Assembly (NCBI GenBank): GCA_039707655.1
Contig: CM077665.1
Span: 292,520,205 to 292,584,204 of the forward strand
From: Elymus sibiricus
Lineage: Eukaryota > Streptophyta > Magnoliopsida > Poales > Poaceae
Reading direction: 5' to 3'
Length of the DNA: 64,000 bases
Below the pieces are notes generated by a model. That model saw only the letters and a program-made list of their open reading frames with translations, did not search any database and had not been told where the DNA came from. Shown here piece after piece: positions 1-11,426 of this stretch. Positions within the stretch are counted from its first letter, which is position 1; each line of letters starts with the position of its first letter. The translations under genes and the position numbers were made by a program.

Positions 1-947
1 ATGTCATGGGTGACCCCGATGTCAATCTCATGACATCCGCCACCTTTGTGGCTGCCACTGTCGTGGCAAAACAAACTCATCACAAACGGGGACATCGGTA
101 CCATACAACTACGGGTACACAAGGGTATGCCTGCCTACCGGGCCAGGGTAGCGCAAGCGCATAACCTTCCCTCGTTGGAGCCACCGGTGAGAGGCATGAC
201 AATAGACCGCATTAGGGCCTCCCAACCAGGCATGTGTGGTTGCACTGGTGAGCTCGATTCGGTGGCACCATGACTCAACCAACAGATTATTCAAGTTGAA
301 TTAAAATCATATTTAACTTGAAAGTAAAACTATTCGAGGCATAACATGAAGTGAGGTGCACGGATCATGATGGGAATGCAATTACATGCATGACGACAAT
401 ATGAAAATAGCCAACTAGTGCATCAAGGTAATCATAGCATGGATCAAGAATGCTACAAGTCTAGCATAACAATGTGGCATGAAAGGAATAAACATATCTG
501 GCATACTTAAAATAATTTATTTAATAAACATGTATAGGAAATGATCTTTTAATTCAATAAAACCATTGCCATTGCAATGTCATCCTTGCAAATGAATGTC
601 GTGGCTTGCCTTAGTTCAGAGGAGTGTCACAATACTCCTCGTCCTCTCCAAGGCAATTATTCTCTTCTGAAAAATAATATATTTGCGAAAAGAAAATGTC
701 ACATAAAGCATTTTATTTCACCACAAATCCTAAACAGCATAGAAAATTCTCAAATTTTATAGGCAGAAAGGTGAGCTCATTACAAAACTAATGCAAAAAA
801 GAATCAACTCAATTGGACTTATGGTTTAAAAGTTAAGGCTGGTCAAAATTGAGTCAAAATATTTGAATTTAACTGAAAATCAGAAATTCTAGGGAAGGCC
901 ACGTCGAAGGCATATTTTCACCGGGTGCTTCCACTTATACCACCTCG

Positions 948-989
<42 letters not shown>

Positions 990-2601
990 CTGACAGTGGG
1001 GTCCCACTGTCAAGATTAAAGAGAGAGAGAGGGAACAGAGAGTGGCGGCTCTGTCGCCGGTGGTTCTCCGGTGAGGAGGCCACAGCGATCACCGGAGATG
1101 GAGGGAATGGGTTCAGCGCATCACGACAGTCACGCACGTACCCGAAAGCTTGGCTGAGGTGAACGAACGGCGTTGGAACGGAGCTCTCCAGAAGCGGGTG
1201 GCGGCGGGACTAGCCGGAGTTGGAAAAGGAGGCACCAACCCGGGGAGCTGGCGGTACCGTCGTGCTCAGGAGACCACGACGAGCTCGACCGAGGAGGAGG
1301 GCGGTGATGGAGAGCACCGGAGCGAGTGGACAGCCATGGGGGATCCGCGGGCAACTCCGATGAGGTCTCGAGGATGGAGGCCCTCCTGGCCTTGCCCTGA
1401 GCTGAGGTGAACGATTTGAGACAAGGTGAGGAGTGGGGGATGGTTAGAAGGGCTCGGGGCAGCTCTATTTAAAGGGGAGGGAGAGGCAGAGCTCAGGCTC
1501 CGCTGGAGGCGAGCTGGAGGAGGAGAGAAGGAGGGAGAGGGTTCGGGCGCGGCTTGGGGACGACGGGGACGACGCCAAGAACAGTGCCAGCACGCGGGCA
1601 AGGCTGCAGCACACTAGGGGAAGTAGGCGACGCGTGCGCACGCACTGTTATGCTCGGTAGCGCCTCGGCCGCGTCCGGCGTGCGGCCTGCCAGCGACGTG
1701 GGTGGCCAGTGAGGAGCTAGGTGGACACATGGGAGGGTGCTGAGTGGCACGGGCTTGCTCTGGTGGTGAGAGGAGAGCGAATAGACGATGCCAGAGGGTC
1801 CCGGTGTCCAGAGCGGGCCATGTGCATGTCGAACATCTTGCCACCGTGTGGTCACCTCGTGCTCTGGCATACACGGGACTTTTTGCAATGCCAGTCCATG
1901 TATAGCGTGTTGTCCCTCCAACGCTACACTGTTGGGTGCTCTCAGGATGACACAAAGCTCAATGGACAAGACATGAGCAAGGATGGAAGTTTCTGGACAG
2001 AATCTTGCTGAGCAAGCTGAGGAAAAATTACCAGGAGTTAGATGGTAAAATTTGGTGGTTAAGCTTCTGCTAGGAGGTTAGCCATGTGGTAAAAATTTCA
2101 GCTCCAGAAGAGCAAGGAAAATTGCACTTGCTTCACAAAGTGTCATTTCTGGCCAAAAGTAAAAATAATTTCCCTAGCTGAAAATTCCCACATGACCATG
2201 ATATGTTTTTGTATGAGAAGATGAGGCATGATCCAAATAATAATAGGGAATTTATTTGGAATTTTCTGAGCAAGAAAAATGGAGGTTGCTTCATAGCATA
2301 AAGAGAAAATTCTCATTTTCAAAGGGAAAATGAATATTTTCCTATTATGAAAACTAGCACAGTGGCCCGCCCGATGTGCGGGCTAGAATTTCACAATTTA
2401 TTTTATGAGAAAACATCATTTGATTTGTGTACAGTAATTTGGTACCAAATGTGATCCACAAAATATGATCCTTTTGCAAACATAGTTTTGGCAATATATG
2501 TTTTCGTTCACAAAGAGTTTTATAATGAATTTGCCAATTAGGTATTTGATATTATGTTGCGATGAATAAATGTTGTGAAATCTATTGTGCTTTACATGAT
2601 A

Positions 2602-2759
2602 CTCCCTCCATTCCTAAAAATATGGCCTTTTAGAGAATTCACTACAGACTACATACAGAGCAAAATGAGTGAATCTACACTATAAAGTATGTCTATAGAC
2701 ATCCGTATGTAATCCATAGTGGAATGTCTAAAAAGACTTATATTTAGGAACAGAGGAAG
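2602..2759. mobile_element. Stowaway MITE inside the Helitron, about 158 bp
   Basis: The left end CTCCCTCCATTCCTAAAAATA and the right end TTAGGAACAGAGGAAG form imperfect terminal inverted repeats, and a TA dinucleotide flanks both sides (2600-2601 and 2760-2761). The CTCCCTCC start and the TA target are those of Stowaway (mariner-type) MITEs, which are common in Triticeae. Internal sequence is palindromic in its outer parts. Confidence 0.85.
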
Positions 2760-4050
2760 TATATGATATGATATATTTTTTAATATTTAAAGTATACAAA
2801 TTCATTTTGCGAATTTTCCCATTTTTACAGGAAAACCTAAGACATAACCAAAAGTATAGATAGAAAACATAAACTTGGAATCACATTTGTATGTAAATTT
2901 TTTTGTTGTATGACAACTATATATTTTCAGATCCCATGGTTTCTCGAAATGAATAATGACAGTTCATATCCAACATGTGTCTTTTAATATGCATGTGTTC
3001 AAAAATTAGATCAATATAATTTTCTGATCTTCATCTTGCACACCTCCCGTCATTTTCTCTCGCTTCCATTTCAACTGGTTTATTGCAAGCCTATTTGTTC
3101 ATGTTTTTGTCCAATGATACATCTATTGATATGCTTAATTAGTGAAACGTCACCATAAACCTCTTCCGTAGTGAGGTTTGTGACTTCACAAACCAATAAT
3201 TTTGATGTAAAATATGACACTATACATATTTATTGTCAATCAACTAATATAGTAGTACATCTCCCATATCACAACGAACAAAATATAGCTTTGAAGTAAT
3301 TGAGGGGGCACTGAATAACATTTAATATGTTCATGTGTTGGGCATTAACTCAGAACTACATGAGATGAAACATACGTAACCTTTGTTCTTTACCAAGTAT
3401 GAAACCTTCGATATCCTGACATGCGCCACTTGACCGCATGTATGCCCAGTTTTCAATCTGAAAGGCCTACACATTTATAGAAATCATACAAATTCATCCC
3501 ACTTTGCATTTTTTTTATCGAAATAATTTCCATTACTTGACTCTTCTCGTGTGCTTCTATTGTGATATGGAAAATTTATTTTATTATTCCATCAAATATA
3601 TGCTTTGTCTGTATAACATCAAAAGGAGATCCACATTTTTATTGGATCTTTAATTTAGAAATGTGTCTCCTATTTCTGCTTTTTTATATAATGCTTTCAA
3701 GTGATTGTGTTCTTCTTTCGTCAAGAAGTAGATAGAACAAATGCAACACGATACACATGTGATTAAACATCTAAATACCTTTTCATGTTTGCCACCACCG
3801 TCAATTTTGTGTACCATATGCGTCTGTAGTGATGTTAGTTACTTTTTGTGTCGTGTTCTCACTTTCTAATATTTATTATTCCGTATATTGGCTAAACATA
3901 TGATACCTATATGCCTATGCCATGTGGTGTGTGTTTAGTTAATTAAATGTTAACATGGATAAATTTGTGGCATACTAATATCTAGCTCTCTTGACTACAT
4001 ACTACATACAGTCTTTGAATTAAACTTGCATCTCGTGTCTGCTCCAAAAA

Positions 4051-4272
4051 TCAACAAAAGAACACCAGGTGAAGTACATGGCAGCAATATATTGTCGATT
4101 GGACCTCACCGACTCCACGAACATCCAATTCAACTGTGGTTTCAGGGGCTGCATGGAGTATCCCAGGACTTCCTTGAAGCACATCCTGATGGAGAAGTTC
4201 GTGGACGCACGGATGGTGATCTAGAAGGTTCAGATCCGCCAAGTGCTCAAGAGGAAATATACAGAACTGTGA
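4051..4272 (+). pseudogene. Possible captured gene fragment in the Helitron, unidentified
   Basis: This is a codon-like stretch in one plus-strand frame, GC-richer than the AT-rich Helitron around it. It encodes segments such as VKYMAAIYCRLDLTD and GCMEYPRTSLKHILMEKF. One TAG stop (4222-4224) interrupts it before the frame ends at TGA 4270-4272. I do not recognise the parent protein. Helitrons often carry host exon pieces, so capture is a reasonable reading, but the evidence is only base composition and frame. An overlapping frame (4026-4304) is also open, so the true frame is not certain. Confidence 0.35.
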
Positions 4273-5673
4273 GAACCCCAAGAGCTGAAGCATTGCAAGC
4301 CTAGATTTTAATCCAGAATTATATTATATATATATAAAGTATTTGATGCTTAATTTTCTTGTCTTAGATGCACTTGTAAGTTGTAATGGATGCACTACAG
4401 AAGTAACATAGATGAACTCAGCCTTAGTGTGCCGGTTGTTGCCCTGCTGGTTCTGTATCTTATCGTGTCCTACGACTCATCAATGGAGATCTTGTTACAA
4501 TTCAAAGGCCCGGGCAGAAAGGATGCAGGACAAAAAAGAACCTCCTACAGGGCATGTAGGCATACTTGTATGATTCTAGAAACAAAATAAAGAGTTGTAC
4601 CTTAGCGTACATCTACTACACCCCTCTCAACGGATGACAGCTTTGTTGACATATTATCTGTATAAATATATTTTGTGGCTGCGCAAATAAGATTAATTTG
4701 GATATATAAAAACTAAGAAAAATATTATGAGCATTGCCGAGTAGCAAGAATAGATGAAGACATCTAGTTTAAGGACCCTACAAATTTGGTGTATTCACGT
4801 TCTATCGAATTCAAATTTCTATTTATTTTGGGACACTGAACCATCGATCTAAGCACATCAATTCAGAATCGAACCAACCCGACTGAGGTTATATGCATTC
4901 CTCCTCTGGACATGTAAGCATTACATATGTTTCACATCATAAAAAAGAAATACATGTTATTCATTAAGCTAGGTAAAAGATCGGCAAACCTGAGACTTGA
5001 CAATGCTGAGATGCATCAGATAGAATTGAGCGGCCATCCCTTGTCGTAGTCATCAGCTGCGAGATCAAATCGTGTCGTGTGTTCATGTGTTTCCGGCCGG
5101 CCGTAATCGTGTTACATGCATTGCTTGTGTTTATACGTAGCTAGAGGAATCATTCAAGCTGCTTAGGTCAACAGGGTATGTACGTGCACTTGTTGCTGGC
5201 TAAACCATCAGCCAGCAGCCAATCCTTCGATCCAGCTTGAAAACGTACATGTGCGCTCAAGTTGTCTTGGCAGCGCCAGCTTGTTCCTCGCTAGGAGTGG
5301 CCATCGAAAAATTGATCATGGATTCATGGCAGCGAGTGGAGGGCCGTAGACGACAGGGTATCAAGAAGATTTGCGTAGAGAACCAAACAATCTAGGGATT
5401 GAAGGAGCGAACAAATCTGTAGGTCTTTTTTTAAGTAAAATCCACATGTCTAGTTTTTTTTCCAGAATAAATCTAACGGCCCAGTTTGTTAATTAAAAAG
5501 GACCCACATATATTAATGGCCGGATGTTTCTGATTTATATGGGATTTTCTAGTTTAATTCTCTATTATCTGGTTAACCCATCAAAACACATCAAATACTT
5601 TTTATATATAATAGAGATTGATGCCATGGCAAGATTTGAGAGAGATATGAGGTTTAAGAAGGTTTTCAAGATA

Positions 5674-8600
5674 CTAGGGTTCACTTGGGAGAAAGTCAAA
5701 ATAAGTCCAAGTGACAAGTCCAAAAGAGTTGATAGGAAATCCAAATTCCAGACAAAATCTTGTGATAAATCCAAATAAAAAGAATAGCAAAAACCAGGGT
5801 GTCACAAACCTCCCCCCCTTAGGATGAATCTCGTCCCTGAGATTTGGTTGCTCAGAAAACAAATATGGATATGTTGTCCTTAAGAATTCCTCTCTTTCCC
5901 AGGTGGCTTCATCCTCAGTGTGACGTTCCCACTTTACTTTGTAAAACTTTATAACCTTGCTACAAGTGACCCTATCCATCTCATCCAAGATCCTTAAGGG
6001 TTTCTCTTCATAAGGCAAATCTTTAGCGAGCTCTAGTTCTGCCAAGTTTTTCTGCTTTGCGGGTGGTGCGATGCATTTCCGTAATTGGGATACGTGAAAG
6101 ACATCATGCACCTCGGATAGTTCTGTTGGTAACTCTAGCTGATATGCCACTTGTCCAACTCTTCTCATAACTGGGAATGGGCCAATGTATCGTGGTGCTA
6201 GCTTTCCCCGAGTATGAAATATCTTAACTCCTTTCATTGGAGTGACTCGGAGGTAGGCATACTCACCGGGCTCAAAACTGATATGTTTGTGTTTTGAATC
6301 ATAATAGCTTTTCTGGCAGGATTTGGCTGCTTGAAGTCTGTCCTGAATTTTCGTGACTTGGCGCTCTACTTCCAACATTAGGTTGGTTCCAAAGATCCGG
6401 TTGTCCCCGGTTTGAGATCAGTTTAGCGGGGTGCGGCACTTCCATCCATATAGTGCCTCAAACGGTGACATCTTGAGACTGGTTTGGTAGCCATTGTTAT
6501 AGGAAAACTCGGCGTAGGGTAGACTATCCTCCCATTTGAGTCGATATACCAGTACATAGGCTAGCAGCATATCTTCCAAGATTTGATTAACTCTCTATGT
6601 TTGCCCATCCATTTGTGGATGGTAGGTTGTACTGTGTTTCAAGGCAGTTCCCAAGGCTTTGTGAAGCCGTAATCAGAATGCTGAGGTAAATAAAGATCCC
6701 AGGTATGAAGTGATGGTCTTGGGTACTCCATGTAGACTGACAATCTTGGATATATACAGCTGAGCCAGTTGATTAGCACGGTACGTGGTTTTCACGGGAA
6801 TGAAATGAGCCACCTTTGTAAGCATGTCGACTATGACCCATGTAGCATTATTTCCTCGTGGGGTCTTAGGTAATCCCACGATGAAGTCCATACAAATGTT
6901 ATCCCATTTCCATTATGGAACTGGCAAAGGTTGGAGTAAACCAGCATGTTTCTGATGTTCGGTTTTCACCTTGTTGCATATATCGCAACAGGCAACGTAA
7001 TATGCGATATCTTGCTTCATGCCTCTCCACCAGAAGGTCTGCTTCAGGCCTAAGTACATTTTAGTGCCTCCAGGATGAATAGAGTACGTAGCTTCATGAG
7101 CCTCTTTTAGAATTCGTTGCTTGAGCTCCCCATGATTAGGCACACATAGTCGATCTCAGAATTGGAGCGTGCCCTGGGCATTTAGGTTGAATTCTGATGC
7201 CTTCCATGCTCGTACTTTGGCCATTAAGTGTAGGAATGATGTGTCATCCCGTTGAGCCTTCCGGATCTCGTCTTCCAGTGTGGGGGTAATTTCCAAAGTG
7301 GTTGATGCCTCATAAATGACCATGTTGAGTTGAGATGTTTCTTCTTGAATAGTCGGATGGAAGGTCTCAATCAAAGAGTTTGTGGTGGCCAGCTTGCGAC
7401 TAAGAGCGGCGGCGACCACATTGGCTTTCCCGGGGTGGTAGTTGATACCAACGTCATAGTCTTTGACTAACTCCAGCCATCTCCTTTGTCAAAGATTTAT
7501 ATCCGTCTGGGTGAATATATACTTGAGGCTCTTGTGGTCGGCGAAAATTTGACATCTCTTCCCAATGATGTAATGTCTCCATATCTTTAGAGCATGCACT
7601 ACGGCTGCCATTTCCAAGTCATGTGTTGGATAGTTCTCCTCGTGCGGCCGTAGCTGTCGGGATGCATAAGCCACAACTTTTCTGTCTTGCATGAGTACAC
7701 ATCCAAGGCCATGTCTGGATGCGTCGCAATAGATGTTGAAGCTTCGATAGATGCCTGATAGAGTCAAAACAGTCGCAATGGTCAACCGAGTCTTCAGCTC
7801 ATTGAAACTGCTCTCACATTCTTCCGACCATATGAACTTCTGGTTCTTCTTAAGTAGTTCTGTCATAGGCTTGGCAATCCTTGAGAACCCTTCGATGAAT
7901 CGACGATAATAGCCTGCCAGACCTAGAAAACTTCAGATTTCTAATATCAAGGTTGGTGCCCTCCATTTCAATACTTCTGTGATTTTCTTTTGGTCTACGG
8001 CCACCCCTTGAGCTGAGAGTATATGCCCAGGGAACCCCACTTCCTTAAGCCAAAATTCACACTTACTGAACTTGGCATAAAGTTGATGAGCCCGTAATCG
8101 CTCCAACACGGCATGGAGGTGTAGCTTGTGTTCTTCTTCGTTTTTGGAATATATGAGGATATCGTAAATGAATACCACCACAAACTTGTCCAAGAATTCC
8201 ATGAACACCTTGTTCATCATGTACATGAAGAAGGCAGGAGCGTTAGTCAGTCCAAGCAACATGACAGTACATTCATACAATCAGTACCGAGTAGTGAAAG
8301 CTGTCTTGGGAATGCCTTCTTCTCTTATCTTCAGCTGGTGATATCTGGTTCTCAAATCAATCTTGGAGAACACTTGGGCTCCACTGAGTTGGTCGAATAA
8401 ATCATCGATTCTGGGAGGAGGGTATTTATTCCTAATTGTAACTTCATTGAGAGCACGGTAGTCGACACACATGCGGAGACTGCCATCCTTCTTACCGACA
8501 AATATGGAGGGGGCACCCCAAGGAGACGAACTGGGGCAGACGTATCCCTTTCAGAGCATTTCATCCAGCTGTTTCTTCATTTCCACAAGTTCTGAGGAAG

Positions 8601-10143
8601 GCATACTATAGTATTTCTTGTATATTGGTGATGTCTCGGGCACAAGCTCAATGGAAAATTCCAGTTCCCGATCTGGTGGCATGCCTGGCAATTCTTCTGG
8701 GAACACATCTGGAAACTCACAGACTACCGGGATCAAATTCATATCCTTAGTAATCGTTGCATAGATCATTCATTTCTTTAGTATGGCCCTTCCAGCAAAG
8801 AACTGAGCTGGCTGTCCTACTGGATTTATCAAAGTAACTTCTCTGGTTGCGCGGTTGATACAGACTTAGTGCTTCATTAACCAATCCATTCCCAAAATGA
8901 CGTCCAATTTTGTGGATTCAATGGACACCAGAGATGCGGGAAAGATAACCCCATTGATGGATATTTCCAAGCCTTGGCATATAATATTTGCTCGGAGCAT
9001 TGATCCAGGGGATTGTATTACCATAACTTTGTCCAAAAGAGTGTAGGAAAGCTGATGTAAGGCAACAAAACTCTGCGAAATAAAAGAATGGGAAGCTCCA
9101 TAATCGAATAAAATGGTTGCAGGTATGTTATTAATAGAGAACATACCAATGACTACGTCGGATGCTTCCTGGGCTTCTTCTGCAGAGATGTGATGAACTT
9201 GCCCTTGAATATACCTTGGACCCACATGATTAACTTGAGGCTTCAGGTCTGAGGCCGGCTTCCCGTTCTTGGGGCATCGTCTGGCATAGTGCCCAGTTTG
9301 GCCACAGGAGTAGCAGGCGTTGTTACACTGACAGTCTTCCTTTATCGGTTTTGCAACCGTAGTCTGGAATTTATTCTCTATCTTGGTACTCCCTTGCTGC
9401 CATGTTGGCTTGAATTCAAATTGTGGCTTCTGCCAAGTACGAATCTTTTGATAAGGTTGCACTTCCTTCTTGGGTTCAATGCATTTGTGGTCATCATATG
9501 CAGACTTATGATCATTAGCAATCTTGTGCTCTCTTTCCACAATAAGTGCTTGTTCACCAAAGTTTGGAAGCTGGGGAAATCCAGCATACTAATTAAGTGT
9601 GCATCGGAGGGTATGATTAAGCCCTCCAAGGAAATGATCGACCTTCCACTCTTCAGTGGTTACATCATGACTGGAATAATGGGCCAAGTGGTTAAACTTG
9701 TTCAGGTACTCACTTACTGTCGAGTTCCCTTGAGTAAGAGGAAGGAACTCCTGTTGCTTGACCTTCATAATGCCGACTCGAATGTAATACTTGCAGAATT
9801 TATCCTTGAATTTATCCCATGTAACTTCATCATCAGCAGGCCACATGATTTTGGTATTGTCCCACCAAATAGCAGCTGGCCCTTCCAAGTAATGAGTAGC
9901 AAATGGCACCTTGTCAGCTTCTTCAGTACGCGCAACTTCCAGTTTCTTTTCAATGGTTCTTATCCAATCATTTGCTTTCATCGGATCCACTGCCTGACTG
10001 AAACTTGACGGCTTAGTCCGCTAAAAATCTGACAGCTTAGAGTGTGAGCCATTGTAATTATGATTGTTCTGTCCAACCATGGTCTTCATACTTCTCAGAA
10101 ATTCCATCAGATCTTGGTTTCTCTTTTCTTCAAACATATGCAT
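5674..10143 (-). pseudogene. gag-pol polyprotein of chromovirus element A, broken by stop codons
   Basis: All coding segments lie in one reading phase on the minus strand; only stop codons break it, and I found no frameshift. In order: gag core (about 9990-9589), CCHC zinc knuckle CYSCGQTGHYARRC (9274-9315), protease with DYGASHSFIS (about 9090-9105), RT (about 8770-7930), RNase H (about 7866-7489, CDASRHGLG), HHCC integrase zinc finger (7143-6913), integrase core (about 6890-6500), and a C-terminal chromodomain (about 6030-5850, VKWERHTEDEATWE). In-frame stops are at 10021, 9589, 8866, 8770, 8551, 8281, 7933, 7489, 7156, 6913 and 6673, and twice near 6590 and 6420. The protease reads D-Y-G for D-S/T-G, the RT box reads FIYD for FxDD, and the second integrase Asp region reads SYLGS. 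The copy is therefore dead. The N-terminus is uncertain: 10143 is the first in-phase Met I see, and the frame may start up to about 90 bases earlier. Confidence 0.9.
5809..5820 (-). promoter_or_regulatory. Polypurine tract of element A
   Basis: On the minus strand AAGGGGGGGAGG lies two bases before the 3' LTR start at 5806. This is the usual place for the plus-strand DNA primer. The polyprotein frame reads through it into the LTR (stop at 5674). Confidence 0.85.
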
Positions 10144-10471
10144 AATCTCCTCAGTTGTGGGTGCTTGCGGTGGAGGAGAGGGTGGCTGATATGGTTCTGG
10201 GAATGTCTTGCCTGCCTGGCGGATAGATGAACTGGGGTGTCGTCACCACCATGACTGATGCTGCCACACCTGGTCATCCTATATTTGTTTTCCAATATGA
10301 AGCATCGAGATGAGCAACATCATATGGAAAAGGATTATACAGGACATCACACATCATACATAAAAGTACTGCAACATGGATAACGCTACCCTACTACACG
10401 CATACATCCGTACATCAACGGCATACTCTTCTACTCGAGGCTGCAAGCATCACACTGAGTGTATGAAGGTC

Positions 10472-11269
10472 CTAACGGTATCTCTCTGACTCTGACTTGG
10501 ACTTCAAACTGATGACGTTAACCGAGACCTCCGGGCCAAAGGATACACGATGACACTGACGGGATGGCTCTCCCTCGGGGTCTGGAGCAGGATGACTATG
10601 AAGCATAGGGGCAGCTGGAGTAGCAAGGAGTAGGGTCCACTCGTCGGTTGACTCGTGAGGAGTTATCGTCGAGGTATCTGAGTTACTTTGGGTGAATGCG
10701 GGTGTAATAGGTGTCGGTGGAGGAATGGTAACTCGGGTAACGAGTGGTACGTAGGAAAGCAAAGGTGGAGCAAACGCGGATCAAGCGGCTGCAGGTGCCT
10801 CTCGAGTGTGGTTCAGCTCCCAAGATAGGTTATGGGTCAGAAGGTATCCAGCCGTTATGTATCGGGACATATGACTGGATGAACGATCACACTCCCGATT
10901 AATGACAGGAAAGCGGACTCGCCCCGTGTCCTATAGGGACGGGTAGAAATGGAAAGTTGCGTGAGTCTGCATCTGAATCTCGTTGTAGCGCAAATCAGTG
11001 AGTGCCTCGAATGCAGCAAACTGGATTGCCTGGTCAGGTGTAGAAGCCGTCCCGCCCTTAGTGGAACGGGTATAAGTGCCCACCATGGTGTTGTTGTGCA
11101 TCGCGGCCTCTGTGTGGTGCTCATACACGCCATCTGCAAGCTGCTCACGATACACCGGGTACAATGGATCATCACCGTCAGGGTAGAGTTGGTGCTACAC
11201 GTTGCGAAGCTGGTGCGGAAAAGTAGCAGGTGTCGGCTCTGGCTGATACGGGTACGGAACCGGTGCCAT
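10472..11269 (-). pseudogene. Leader ORF between PBS and gag of element A, unknown function
   Basis: On the minus strand an ATG at 11269 opens a frame of about 265 codons that runs to 10472, in a different phase from gag. It is broken by only three stops (near 11204, TAG at 10931 and TGA near 10779). Visible segments include MAPVPYPYQPEPTP at the start, ALTDLRYNEIQMQTHATFHF in the middle and a Pro/Ser/Thr-rich tail. I recognise no domain. The stops are of the same kind as in the neighbouring gag-pol frame, which suggests a once-coding frame that decayed with the element. Extra ORFs upstream of gag are known in some plant Gypsy lineages such as Ogre; whether this one is conserved in chromoviruses I cannot test here. 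Confidence 0.55.
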
Positions 11270-11409
11270 CTACACCCACCACATTAGTGGGTCATCCATA
11301 AAACAAATGATATGCATGCAATGCACAACCAAATGCAGAAGCATCACCACAAGCATAATCTACCGCTTTCCAATGCGTCGGTTATCTAACGTCTCCTACA
11401 GTCAGCGCG

Positions 11410-11421
11410 GCTCTGATACCA
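11410..11421 (-). promoter_or_regulatory. Primer-binding site of element A (tRNA-Met type)
   Basis: The minus strand reads TGGTATCAGAGC five bases after the LTR end at 11427. This is the standard plant retrotransposon site complementary to the 3' end of initiator tRNA-Met. Confidence 0.92.
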
Positions 11422-11426
11422 AGCGT

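Larger units (their letters stand above)
2354..5617 (-). mobile_element. Helitron, 3264 bp, inserted in the element A LTR
   Basis: The uninterrupted copy of the LTR at 14581-14610 shows exactly where the extra DNA sits. On the minus strand the insert begins TCTCTATTATATATAAA at 5617 and ends ...CTAG at 2354. Just before the CTAG, at about 2364-2384, is a GC-rich hairpin with arms GCCCG and CGGGC. Host bases A and T flank it and there is no target duplication. These are the defining plant Helitron ends: 5' TC, 3' hairpin plus CTRR, insertion between A and T. I see no Rep/helicase coding, so it is non-autonomous. It carries a MITE (2602-2759) and a gene-like fragment near 4051-4272. The rest is AT-rich and without recognisable genes. 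Confidence 0.92.
1..5806 (-). repeat. 3' LTR of element A, truncated at window start and split by a Helitron
   Basis: Positions 1-2353 plus 5618-5806 align base for base, with scattered substitutions and small indels, to 12260-14790. The outer end on the plus strand is ...GTGTCACA at 5806, whose complement TGTGACAC starts the LTR. A GA microsatellite of about 18 units lies at 952-988; the other LTR has only short GA runs at the same place (13254-13275). Open frames on either strand here are LTR sequence and not genes. Confidence 0.9.

Noticed and set aside
889..2011. Several open frames of 60-160 codons on both strands in the GC-rich LTR part (also 13299-14221)
   Set aside because: They overlap on both strands, recur in both LTR copies with disruptions and show no domain. 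They follow from high GC content.
9289..10008. A 239-codon plus-strand frame opposite gag of element A
   Set aside because: It is antisense to a clear gag/zinc-knuckle region and has no recognisable domain.
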